A stretch of DNA of 64,000 nt from Flammeovirga sp. OC4 (GTDB taxonomy: Bacteria > Bacteroidota > Bacteroidia > Cytophagales > Flammeovirgaceae), in contig NZ_JTAM01000029.1 of the NCBI RefSeq assembly GCF_000812565.1, positions 1 through 64,000 of the forward strand, read 5' to 3'. Each line of letters opens with the position of its first letter. The first letter of the stretch is position 1. The position numbers and the translations under genes were made by a program. This document shows positions 35,584 to 43,975 of this stretch, piece by piece. The notes beneath the pieces were generated by a model, which saw only the letters and a list, made by a program, of their open reading frames with translations, was not told the origin of the DNA and did no database searches.

Positions 35584-38172
35584 TTAGTACTGATATTCTT
35601 TCTTTTTTTCTTTAGGTTGAGTAGCTACTTTACCCATTTTAAATCTCCTTACCGTTGAGATAATTGTACCAATGGTAAGAAGTATAGTACCGATCCAAAG
35701 TAAGTTGATAAACGGCTTTTCAACAGCCTTCATGATCACCCAATCTTTTTGAGTTGTTTCAGCAGAGAAGACAAATTTATTCTCCTTAGGCTTGATTTCC
35801 TTTAATGCCACTCTCAGACCCAGCTCTCTGTTGGTGTCAGAAATGATTCCAGCGTCCCAATCTTCAGTTACACCACCCATTCCCATTCTTTTCACTTTTG
35901 TAAGAATGTAAGACGGTTTAAGGTCGATACTTCTGCCGTTTCCAACTAAAACTCTAAGATTGGCTTGCAGTGCTACATCTTCTTCCTTAATAACATATCC
36001 AGGAGCCTTCTCAAGCGGTTTTACACCATCAAAAATCACTACGTAATCATTTAAAAAGATAGTGTCTCCTAAAGACATATTTAAAGCTTCTTCTTCACTC
36101 CATTCAATCTCTTCTTCATCTACAGCGAGGTTTGTAATGTGAGTGTACATGTCTTTGTTCCAGAAAGAAGCAATATCTGGAGAAGGAATAGGACCCATTT
36201 GCTCATTATCTTGTACTCTTGGGTACAATGAAAACGATTTGCCCTGTTCGTCAGTATATTCTATCTCGTAATAGATATTTTCGTTGTAAATCTGAATTTC
36301 ATCACCTGCTTTTGCTATGGTTTCGCCGTTTTGAATAAGGTCTTCCATTACAATTGCATGGTATGGATCATTGATTTTTTGTCTTACTTTTTCTTTATCA
36401 AAATATCCAGGAAGATCTCTTGAAGTGAAACGAGGGCCTTTGTACGTCAATAAATAGCGATCCATTTTCTTAGGCTGCCCTCTGAAAAGTAATACATTTT
36501 CCTTATTCATTTCTTCTGGGAACTCACTATTGTAAATTCTTCCAGAAAGATTTAAAGAAACTACTTTTTCAAATCCACTAGAACTTAAAATACCCAATAA
36601 CATCAATGCAGCTCCAATGTGTGAAACAGCACCACCTGAAATCGACATTTTTAATTTAGTATATTGGACTAATACTTGAATATTGGCTACTAATGAGAAG
36701 ATGGCAGCAGTAAGTAAAATGATATAAGTAGGTTGGTGAACGTTACCTATTACAATAATTGCAGCAGCACCTATTAGCGTAATTACATACGGGATCGATA
36801 AAGTATTCCATATATTTTTCTTGTCAATTCTTACCCAGAAGAAATATTGGGTAGTACCAGACACAATGGCTACGGCTACAGCAAACCAAAGTTGGAATTT
36901 GGTATAGAATGCAACCGCATCAGCAGGAGGAGCGAGGTTGGATTGAATTCCGAAATTAGAAACCAATGCATTCCAAGCAGGAATTGAAGTGGGTACTAAA
37001 ACTTGGAAACTCATTAATGTCAATGTCGTAGCACCAATAAAGAACCAAAACTCACTACTGTAAACACTTGGTTCATCTTCATCTTTCGGCATTTGGTTCC
37101 AACGTACAATGAATAATACAATGGCTATTGTAGTAAAAAATACCAAGTACAATAATAATTGTCCTGATAAACCTAAGTCTGTAAAGGAGTGTACCGAGGC
37201 TTCACCTAATACACCACTTCTTGTTAAGAATGTCGAATAAAGTACAAGAATGAAGGCTGATACCACCAAGATCATACTTGTCTTTAAAGCTGTTTTACTT
37301 TTATGTTGAATGACCATAAGGTGCAATCCTGCTAAGAGGATTAACCAAGGTACATAGACTGCATTTTCAACAGGGTCCCAGTTCCAATATCCACCAAAGT
37401 TAAGCGTTTCATAGGCCCAATAAGCACCCATCATAATTCCTAGACCTAAAACTGAAACGGCTAAAACAACCCATCCCATTGCAGGTTTAACCCACTCAGA
37501 GTATTGCTTTTGAATCAATGCTGCAATCACATAGGCAAAAGGAACAATCGTTAAAGCAAAACCCATAAAAAGTGTAGGAGGGTGGATCACCATCCATATA
37601 TTTTGAAGTAAAGGATTTAAACCTGTACCATCTTCAGGAACAAAGTTAGGATTGCTAGCAAATACAGGAGCTTCAATAGCATCTCTTAATAAGATGAAAG
37701 GAGAGGAACCAATTTTACTACCAAGAACATCGATACCTAATACCATCGACATCAAAAAGGCTTGTACAGCAGCAATAATAAACATTACATTACTTTCCCA
37801 TTGATCGCCTTTTTTGATCACAAAAATACTAACAAGCACATGCCAAAAAGACCAAACAAGGAAACTACCTTCTTGACCTTCCCAGAAACTTGATACGATA
37901 TAATACGCTGGTAAATTATTGGAAGAGTGACTCCATACATAGTGGTATTCATAGTAATGATTGAAAATCATGTAAAATAAAATACACACAATACTGAAGA
38001 CCGAAAAACCGTGAAGGAAGAACGTTCCTCTAGCTAATTTCAGCCATTGATTTTTTTCAACTGAATTATTTTCAGTAGCAGAAAGCCTATATGCAATAGC
38101 CGAGAGAATTGCCCCGACAAAAGCTACGATGATCGATGTATGTCCTAAATCACCTATAAAAGAGTGGATCAT
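35584..38172 (-). CDS. ccmF: CcmF-type cytochrome c haem lyase subunit
   Basis: The 862-residue membrane protein has about fifteen membrane segments. Diagnostic elements are the SSFWEGQEGSFLVW segment early in the protein, the tryptophan-rich haem-handling motif (GGYWNWDPVENAVYVPWL, about residues 262-279) and conserved periplasmic histidines. A large soluble loop sits between the last two membrane segments, and the basic tail ends EKKKEYQY. CcmF attaches haem to apocytochromes c. It is the only cytochrome maturation gene in the window. A -7 box lies about 43 bp upstream of the start. Confidence 0.88.
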   Translation of the reverse strand: MIHSFIGDLGHTSIIVAFVGAILSAIAYRLSATENNSVEKNQWLKLARGTFFLHGFSVFSIVCILFYMIFNHYYEYHYVWSHSSNNLPAYYIVSSFWEGQEGSFLVWSFWHVLVSIFVIKKGDQWESNVMFIIAAVQAFLMSMVLGIDVLGSKIGSSPFILLRDAIEAPVFASNPNFVPEDGTGLNPLLQNIWMVIHPPTLFMGFALTIVPFAYVIAALIQKQYSEWVKPAMGWVVLAVSVLGLGIMMGAYWAYETLNFGGYWNWDPVENAVYVPWLILLAGLHLMVIQHKSKTALKTSMILVVSAFILVLYSTFLTRSGVLGEASVHSFTDLGLSGQLLLYLVFFTTIAIVLFIVRWNQMPKDEDEPSVYSSEFWFFIGATTLTLMSFQVLVPTSIPAWNALVSNFGIQSNLAPPADAVAFYTKFQLWFAVAVAIVSGTTQYFFWVRIDKKNIWNTLSIPYVITLIGAAAIIVIGNVHQPTYIILLTAAIFSLVANIQVLVQYTKLKMSISGGAVSHIGAALMLLGILSSSGFEKVVSLNLSGRIYNSEFPEEMNKENVLLFRGQPKKMDRYLLTYKGPRFTSRDLPGYFDKEKVRQKINDPYHAIVMEDLIQNGETIAKAGDEIQIYNENIYYEIEYTDEQGKSFSLYPRVQDNEQMGPIPSPDIASFWNKDMYTHITNLAVDEEEIEWSEEEALNMSLGDTIFLNDYVVIFDGVKPLEKAPGYVIKEEDVALQANLRVLVGNGRSIDLKPSYILTKVKRMGMGGVTEDWDAGIISDTNRELGLRVALKEIKPKENKFVFSAETTQKDWVIMKAVEKPFINLLWIGTILLTIGTIISTVRRFKMGKVATQPKEKKKEYQY

Positions 38173-38215
38173 TGTGAATTTTGTTTGAAATGTAGGTAGT
38201 TGTTAAACCTAAAAG

Positions 38216-38223
38216 CAAAATTA
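38216..38223 (-). promoter_or_regulatory. Bacteroidota-type -7 promoter box of the ccmF-like gene
   Basis: Read on the minus strand, TAATTTTG fits TANNTTTG about 43 bp before the ATG. A TTG lies upstream, but at shorter-than-usual spacing (14 nt). Confidence 0.4.
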
Positions 38224-38374
38224 CGAAAGAGGTTAGTCAACCCCTAATTGAAAGAGCGTATTAACGTTCCTTTTGATTTTAAATGTTATTTTGAAGTAGC
38301 AATGTTGTATGCAACAAAGTATTTGTGAAGTTAGAATGTTTTGGACTTCCGTAAAAATAAGAGTATCAAATGGA

Positions 38375-39559
38375 TTACTTTTCCATTTCGAACGGAAGGA
38401 AAATAGAATGTCCTTCTACAACTTGAGGATTAAATTGTTGAATAAGTTGAGTTCCCTCTTTTACATTATCATAATAAAGAGCGGCAATTTTTTTCAGCGT
38501 TTCACCTTTTTGCACTAGATGCGTACCTTTCACGGGTACAATAAACCAATTTTCACCCATTACCACTTTTGCTTCAATGGCTAGTGGATTGTAGATATTG
38601 AACTTGTCAGCGACTTGATTTCTGTCAAATTTGCTTCTTACATCTCTAAAAAGAGCATACATTCGGTATCTCTCACTGTCAAATGCATCAAAATTTCTTT
38701 CAGCGATAGACTGAGTATGTAATTTTTGATAGTTGTCGTAGGAGCGAATTTTATCATTCGCCTTACTCAACTGTTTTTGGAGTTGTGTGATTTCTTGTTG
38801 TTTGAGTGCAATCTCTTCATTCCAATTGGTTTTATTCTTATTGTACATAAAAATGACCAATAGTGTGAAGAGAACAAAACCAGCAAAGTTATAGATTGTA
38901 TTACGTTGCTGATTAGGGTGAGCTAACCGTTCTGCTGCCTCTTTTTCAAAAGGAAATACCTCATCCAATACCTTCATCCTATCTCTGGAAGGCGTATTAT
39001 CTCTTAAAAACTCACAAGGTAAAATAGTACAAATAGAGTTTTCGCCGGCAGGAGTGCCAGTGGAAAGTAGTTTTTCAGCAATCTCTTGAGGGAGAGAAGA
39101 TCGAAATATCTCTTTTAAGATTTTAGGATCATTATCAAATAATAATTTGGAAGAAGCTAAAATCAATTGATCTTCTTCTTTGAGAAGGAAAGGAGTAGAA
39201 ACAGAAGTAGCTTTGTGATGCGGAGGGGATAAAAAACGACCTTGTCTGAAGACGAATACTCGAATATTACCACTACGAGTGTGCCACATTCTACGGTCTT
39301 TGATGTAGACTAAAGCATAATGTGCACCAATATTTTCCTTGATTACTTTCGCGGCATTTTTTAAAGCCAATTGTGGTTTATGACTTTCTTTAAAGGCAGT
39401 GGAAATATTAAGTTCTTGTTCTGAAGTGATTGATTCATCAGTGTAAACGGTACCAATTTGTAAACTATCTTCACTAATATCATCAATCCAATGCTTGGAA
39501 ACATCATCTTTTATTGCTGCGTAGCCTATCGTATATTTTTGTACTGTGTTGACGGTCAT
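38375..39559 (-). CDS. PP2C-like (degenerate), membrane-spanning LysM protein
   Basis: The 394-residue protein has an unusual order. A cytoplasmic domain (1-185) aligns with the latter half of PP2C phosphatases (SGNIRVFVFRQGRF for GDSRVYLYRDG; EEDQLILASSKLL for the GDRLLLCSDGL element; GENSICTIL for DNITVVV). One membrane segment follows (about 221-240), then a coiled coil (about 247-275) and a C-terminal LysM domain (about 343-390). The metal-binding Asp of SDG is Ser and the early D-G-H-G motif is absent, so catalysis is unlikely. It may link cytoplasmic signalling to peptidoglycan. It lies next to an OmpA-domain gene, another peptidoglycan-binding type. Confidence 0.65.
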   Translation of the reverse strand: MTVNTVQKYTIGYAAIKDDVSKHWIDDISEDSLQIGTVYTDESITSEQELNISTAFKESHKPQLALKNAAKVIKENIGAHYALVYIKDRRMWHTRSGNIRVFVFRQGRFLSPPHHKATSVSTPFLLKEEDQLILASSKLLFDNDPKILKEIFRSSLPQEIAEKLLSTGTPAGENSICTILPCEFLRDNTPSRDRMKVLDEVFPFEKEAAERLAHPNQQRNTIYNFAGFVLFTLLVIFMYNKNKTNWNEEIALKQQEITQLQKQLSKANDKIRSYDNYQKLHTQSIAERNFDAFDSERYRMYALFRDVRSKFDRNQVADKFNIYNPLAIEAKVVMGENWFIVPVKGTHLVQKGETLKKIAALYYDNVKEGTQLIQQFNPQVVEGHSIFLPFEMEK

Positions 39560-39581
39560 TCTAATGTTTAAAAAACGTAAG

Positions 39582-40559
39582 CTATCTTGTAGAACTTACT
39601 AAAAACAAATATTCCACTCTTCTGTTTTCAAGATGTTTTAAGTTAGAACATTTTACGTTATTCTTACATTCATTGAGCAAGAAGTTCTCACCAAAACCCT
39701 CTGTAAAGATTCTTTCAGAAGATATACCCTGTAAAATTAAGTAGTTTTTAATGGATTTGGCCTGTTCTTGGGAAATTTTTAGATTAAAATTGTCATCCCC
39801 CCTAGAATCAGTGTGGCACTCGATTTTAATATCAATATTTTCTTTTTCTTTCATCCTTTTTACAATTAACCCTAACTCCTCGTAAGCATCATCATTGATA
39901 TTGGAAGTGTTGACTGTAAAAGGATAAACTTTAAATCGTCTTTTTTGATCTGAGGGAATATCGATAACCACTTTATTGGTGGCTTGATTCACCTCTATTC
40001 TATTCATATATAAAATATGATCATCTTGATTGATCACTTTTAGTATGTATCCTCCTTTTTTATCTAACTGAAAGTTGAAATCAAAAATTTTCTCTTTCAG
40101 GCTAATCACGGTATTTGAAGAGGGGTCAAATAAATCGATCTGATATTTATCTTTCTTATCCTGATGTAACTCACCGATCAGTTCGTAAATATTATCTGCT
40201 TTTCTTAATTGACAATTGATTTTGATTTTTTGTGTACCATGTGCTTCTTTAGCTAAGATGATGGCATTGTTTTCCATCTTCCATCCCTCTTTAAAACACT
40301 TAATCTGATAGTTGGAATGATTGTCTAAATGCAATTCAAATTTACCATCACGATCAGAGATAGTACTCTCTACAGGAGTGAGTAGTGTCATATTTTGTTT
40401 TTCTTCAAAAGAATAAACCACTACCTTTACGTTTTCAATACTTTTGGATTTATGTGAATAAACTACACCATGAACAGACACTTTATTACTTGCAAAACAA
40501 TATGTACAAGTAAGTAAATAAAGAAAAAGAAAGCATTTCTTAAATATGGATCTATTCAT
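39582..40559 (-). CDS. OmpA-family protein with N-terminal Ig-like domain (copy 1)
   Basis: The 325-residue exported protein has a signal peptide (about 1-24). A carboxypeptidase regulatory/CnaB-like beta-sandwich follows (about 25-120, starting VSVHGVVYSHKSKSIENVKV), then a second beta domain and a C-terminal OmpA peptidoglycan-binding domain (about 205-322). The OmpA core reads HTDSRGDDNFN and ENRRVEYLFLV, with the inserted cysteine pair NECKNNVKC. Such proteins anchor the outer membrane to the cell wall. It lies 22 bp upstream of the LysM gene on the same strand, so the two are likely co-transcribed. Confidence 0.85.
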   Translation of the reverse strand: MNRSIFKKCFLFLYLLTCTYCFASNKVSVHGVVYSHKSKSIENVKVVVYSFEEKQNMTLLTPVESTISDRDGKFELHLDNHSNYQIKCFKEGWKMENNAIILAKEAHGTQKIKINCQLRKADNIYELIGELHQDKKDKYQIDLFDPSSNTVISLKEKIFDFNFQLDKKGGYILKVINQDDHILYMNRIEVNQATNKVVIDIPSDQKRRFKVYPFTVNTSNINDDAYEELGLIVKRMKEKENIDIKIECHTDSRGDDNFNLKISQEQAKSIKNYLILQGISSERIFTEGFGENFLLNECKNNVKCSNLKHLENRRVEYLFLVSSTR

Positions 40560-40694
40560 TGTTAATCAATTTCATTGATTTTATTTATCTTTGTGAGCAA
40601 AATATTGATAATCTTATGTTTAGTTATTTTTCATTTGAGTAAGATTATTTTGAAGTTTAAACAACTTATTCTATCAACGAGCGTTAATAATTTG

Positions 40695-40702
40695 TATATT
40701 TG
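40695..40702 (+). promoter_or_regulatory. Bacteroidota-type -7 promoter box of OmpA copy 2
   Basis: TATATTTG matches TANNTTTG and lies 54 bp before the ATG at 40757. It overlaps a possible upstream ATG at 40700, which argues against that longer start. A second match, TATCTTTG, lies at 40586-40593. Confidence 0.4.
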
Positions 40703-40756
40703 TTTTTAGAACTTCTAGATAATCAATATCTCTTGTGTGTTGATAAACTTACTGTT

Positions 40757-41473
40757 ATGCGAATTACCAATCGTTTTTTATACCCACTCATCACTCTTTT
40801 CATCAGTTGCTTCGCTATTGTCTCAAATGCATCCGTAAAAGAGTATACCCTGAAAGGGCTCTACCTCGACAGTAGTACTGGTTTAACTGTTGAAGGTGTA
40901 AAAGTATGCGTAGTGAATACCAAAAGTGGTGCCAAGACAACTATTTATACAGATCAAGAAGGAAAATTTGTTTTGACATTAAATGGCGAATCAAACTTTA
41001 CAGTTCACGGAACGAAAAAAAAATATTTTGATCAAAGAGTACATCATTTCTCTACAATAGGGAAAGATGAAACTGAAGTGATAGATGTAACCTATAGAAT
41101 CAATGCGGTACAGTTAAATGTGCCTTATGTGTTAAACACCATAGATTTTGAAATCAATAGTGCTTTTGAAATAAAAAATAAAGATCAGATTGATGCATTG
41201 GGTGAAATCCTTGAAGATTTTCCTAAAGTAACATTATACATTACTGTCCATTCTGATTCAAGAGGCTCTGATGAATACAATATGGAGATGACAGCAAAAA
41301 GAGCAGAGTACATACGTGAACTTTTAATGGCAAAAGGACTGTCTTCTAATCGATTGGTTGCGAAGGGTGCAGGAGAGTCACAATTAGTCAATGAATGTGG
41401 GAATGGCGTAAAGTGTTCAAATCGAAAACATCTGCAAAACAGGAGGATAGAATTTTTGTTAGTGAGAGAGTAA
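40757..41473 (+). CDS. OmpA-family protein with N-terminal Ig-like domain (copy 2)
   Basis: The 238-residue protein is a shorter paralogue of the divergent neighbour. It has a signal peptide (about 1-26), one carboxypeptidase regulatory-like domain (about 28-105) and a C-terminal OmpA domain (about 120-236) with HSDSRGSDEYN, GAGESQLV and QNRRIEFLLV. It carries the same inserted cysteine pair, NECGNGVKC. An in-frame ATG at 40700 would place 19 polar residues before the signal peptide and overlap the promoter, so 40757 is preferred. It ends at a strong terminator. Confidence 0.85.
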   Translation: MRITNRFLYPLITLFISCFAIVSNASVKEYTLKGLYLDSSTGLTVEGVKVCVVNTKSGAKTTIYTDQEGKFVLTLNGESNFTVHGTKKKYFDQRVHHFSTIGKDETEVIDVTYRINAVQLNVPYVLNTIDFEINSAFEIKNKDQIDALGEILEDFPKVTLYITVHSDSRGSDEYNMEMTAKRAEYIRELLMAKGLSSNRLVAKGAGESQLVNECGNGVKCSNRKHLQNRRIEFLLVRE

Positions 41474-41500
41474 AACCGAATTAAGAAAATAGTATAATAG

Positions 41501-41541
41501 AAAAAGCCAACTTGTGAATTATAATCGCAAGTTGGCTTTTT
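41501..41541 (+). terminator. Terminator of OmpA copy 2
   Basis: A perfect 14-bp stem (41501-41514 and 41528-41541) ends in TTTTTG. It lies 27 bp after the stop, and may also serve the convergent glgX gene. Confidence 0.88.
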
Positions 41542-41579
41542 GTTCGCTCATTATTTTTAATGAAGCACTTTATTCTTTA

Positions 41580-43658
41580 CTAGAAGGATTGTAGCACTAC
41601 AATTGATCTTGGTGCTAAAGTATAATGACCAGGCACAATCAGTACCGCATCATCAAAATTAACAATGTCTTGAGGTGAAGGTAAGCCAGTATCAATCATA
41701 CGTTTCCATTGTGTTTTTGTATTATTGATAGTAGGTTCAGGAATCTCGAAACTTAATGGCTCCCAATATGTATTGACCATGATATAAAGCTGTTCACCTG
41801 TATTGGGTGAAGTCAGCATGTAGCCAATAGCATGTGAGTTCCCTTTCCAATCTGGGTAGTCAAATTCTACACCATGCCATGAAATAATAGGTCTTCTGGC
41901 TCTCGCTTTAGAACTCCAGAATCGCTCTGTTTGGAAAACGCCGTGCTTAAGGTTGAATTGTATTAACTCTTTTACGAAGCGTAATGATTCGGCATTATTC
42001 TGAGGGTCGTTCCAATTGAACCAACTTAAACCGTTATCCTGACAGTAGGCGTTATTGTTACCATTTTGGGTTTTTCTGACTTCATCACCCATCAAAATCA
42101 TAGGTGTCCCTTGAGAAAGAAGAAGTAGCGTAAAGAAGTTTTTAATTTGACGTTCCCTCAAATTATTGATTTGTGGAAGGTCCGTTAATCCCTCTTCTCC
42201 ATGGTTCCAACTAAAGTTGTCATTACTACCGTCATTATTGTTCTCACCATTGTCAAGGTTATGCTTTTGGTTATAAGACACCAAATCATTCATGGTAAAT
42301 CCATCATGACAAGTAATGAAGTTGATACTTCGGTTAGGGTCTCTTTGTTCTTGGTCTTGGAAAATATGATGAGAGCCTTCTACACAACCTGCAAAAGGAC
42401 CAATTTGATCCATATCTCCTTTTACAAACCTTCTTAATACATCTCTATACACACCATTCCATTCGCTCCAACGGTCACCTACAAAGGAACCAACCTGATA
42501 TAAACCTGCAGCATCCCATGCTTCAGCAATCATTTTTGTTCCTGCTAGAATAGGGTCCGATTCAATTTCCCATAAAATAGGAGGGTTTTCTAACGGTCTA
42601 CCTTCTTCATCTCTTGAGAGGACGGAAGCCAAGTCAAAACGGAAACCATCAACATGCATTTCCGAAACCCAATATCTTAAAGAGTCCATGATCATTCTTC
42701 TTACCACAGAATGATTGGCGTTGAAAGAGTTGCCACATCCTGAGAAATCAAGGAACTCGTAGTTGTTGTTTTTGTCCGTAATATAATAAGTCGTGGCATC
42801 CAACCCTTTAAAGTTGATGGTTGGTCCTGCTTTAGGTCCCACTTCGGTAGTGTGATTGTATACTACGTCAAGAATTACTTCAATACCAGCATTGTGTAAT
42901 GCTTTGACCATGTCTTTGAACTCTCTTACAGGGCTAGTCGGATCATTTTGATCCATGGCATAAGCGGAGTGAGGTGCAAAGAAATTGACAGGGCTATAGC
43001 CCCAATAGTTGATTCTATCTTTTGGTGCATCATGAGGGTCAAACTGATAGATCGGTAGAAGTTCCACAGCGGTGATACCTAACTCCTGTAGATAAGGGAT
43101 TTTTTCAATCAGCCCTTTGTATGTACCTCTCATTTCATCCGAAAGACCTGAAGATGGATCTTTAGTAAATCCAGCCACATGCATTTCATAGATAATAGTT
43201 TTAGAATATGGTCTAGATAATGGTTTATCATCTTCCCAATCATACTTACTATCATCAATCACAATACTTTTTAAAGCGTGAAGGCAGTTGTCACCAGGTC
43301 TAATGGCTGCTTTTCTTGAATACTTATCATTCATGCAGACCGCTTTTGCATAAGGATCTACTAATACCTTGCTACCATCGTACCATTGTCCTTTTTCTGG
43401 AAGGAAATCTCCAAATGCTCTATAACCATATACTTGACCATGACCAACACCTTCAACAAATACATGCCAATAGTAGAAAGTTTTGTTGGTTTCGGGATTT
43501 AAACGTATTACGTGATAGGGTCTAGGGCTGTCCTTGTCTGCAAAAAGCAGTAGTTCGATTGCAGTAGCACCTTTAGAGTAAATACAAAAATTAGTACCTT
43601 TTTTCTTGACAGTAGCTCCAAGAGGATAACTGTTTCCTTTAGAATACTTCACACTCAT
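41580..43658 (-). CDS. glgX: Glycogen debranching enzyme GlgX (GH13 isoamylase type)
   Basis: The 692-residue protein has an N-terminal CBM48 domain (about 8-110) and a GH13 barrel. Catalytic-region motifs are DVVYNHT, GFRFDLASVLSRDEEG with the nucleophile Asp, MIAEAWD with the acid Glu, and ITCHDGFTMNDLVSYN with the third acid. It hydrolyses alpha-1,6 branches in glycogen limit dextrins. There is no signal peptide, so it acts on intracellular glycogen. No other glycogen genes are adjacent. It is transcribed alone, with an unusual 317-bp repeat-bearing region upstream. Confidence 0.93.
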   Translation of the reverse strand: MSVKYSKGNSYPLGATVKKKGTNFCIYSKGATAIELLLFADKDSPRPYHVIRLNPETNKTFYYWHVFVEGVGHGQVYGYRAFGDFLPEKGQWYDGSKVLVDPYAKAVCMNDKYSRKAAIRPGDNCLHALKSIVIDDSKYDWEDDKPLSRPYSKTIIYEMHVAGFTKDPSSGLSDEMRGTYKGLIEKIPYLQELGITAVELLPIYQFDPHDAPKDRINYWGYSPVNFFAPHSAYAMDQNDPTSPVREFKDMVKALHNAGIEVILDVVYNHTTEVGPKAGPTINFKGLDATTYYITDKNNNYEFLDFSGCGNSFNANHSVVRRMIMDSLRYWVSEMHVDGFRFDLASVLSRDEEGRPLENPPILWEIESDPILAGTKMIAEAWDAAGLYQVGSFVGDRWSEWNGVYRDVLRRFVKGDMDQIGPFAGCVEGSHHIFQDQEQRDPNRSINFITCHDGFTMNDLVSYNQKHNLDNGENNNDGSNDNFSWNHGEEGLTDLPQINNLRERQIKNFFTLLLLSQGTPMILMGDEVRKTQNGNNNAYCQDNGLSWFNWNDPQNNAESLRFVKELIQFNLKHGVFQTERFWSSKARARRPIISWHGVEFDYPDWKGNSHAIGYMLTSPNTGEQLYIMVNTYWEPLSFEIPEPTINNTKTQWKRMIDTGLPSPQDIVNFDDAVLIVPGHYTLAPRSIVVLQSF

Positions 43659-43705
43659 CGCTATTCTTAATATTATATTTAGCCTTGAAGTTAATCAAAT
43701 TTTTT

Positions 43706-43867
43706 AGAGCATGTTTGGATTATATATTTTAGAAGGGAAAATTTTTCATTTTAGGTTGTGATGAAATTAATTTCAAAGAAAATTGTGGTTCTATAGTTGA
43801 TGAAATTAATCAAATCACGTTCTGAAACGGTGATTTTTCACTAAAAGAGATGTTTCAAACATGCTCT
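43706..43867. repeat. Widely spaced 12-bp inverted repeats
   Basis: AGAGCATGTTTG at 43706-43717 is repeated in perfect inverted orientation at 43856-43867. The 138-bp interior also holds a 12-bp palindrome GAAATTAATTTC and a direct repeat. It could be a small non-autonomous element, but no target duplication is clear. Confidence 0.45.
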
Positions 43868-43916
43868 TAATATTTACAATTTGTTATTATTCAATGGTAA
43901 GTACACCCAAAAAAAA

Positions 43917-43951
43917 GAGGGATAAAGAAAAATTATATTTCCTTACCCCTC
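43917..43951 (-). terminator. Terminator of murA
   Basis: A 14-bp stem with two G-T pairs (43917-43930 and 43938-43951) is followed on the minus strand by eight T residues. It lies 25 bp after the murA stop. Confidence 0.75.
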
Positions 43952-43975
43952 AGGTCTATTTCTTTAAAAAGAGAA

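Larger units (their letters stand above)
43659..43975. other. Intergenic region between glgX and murA
   Basis: The region contains the glgX promoter area, an inverted repeat pair spanning 43706-43867, a duplicated 12-mer GATGAAATTAAT (43760-43771 and 43799-43810) and the murA terminator. No coding sequence is visible. Confidence 0.6.

Noticed and set aside
40700-40756. Longer start for OmpA copy 2 at 40700
   Set aside because: It overlaps the -7 promoter box and puts polar residues before the signal peptide.
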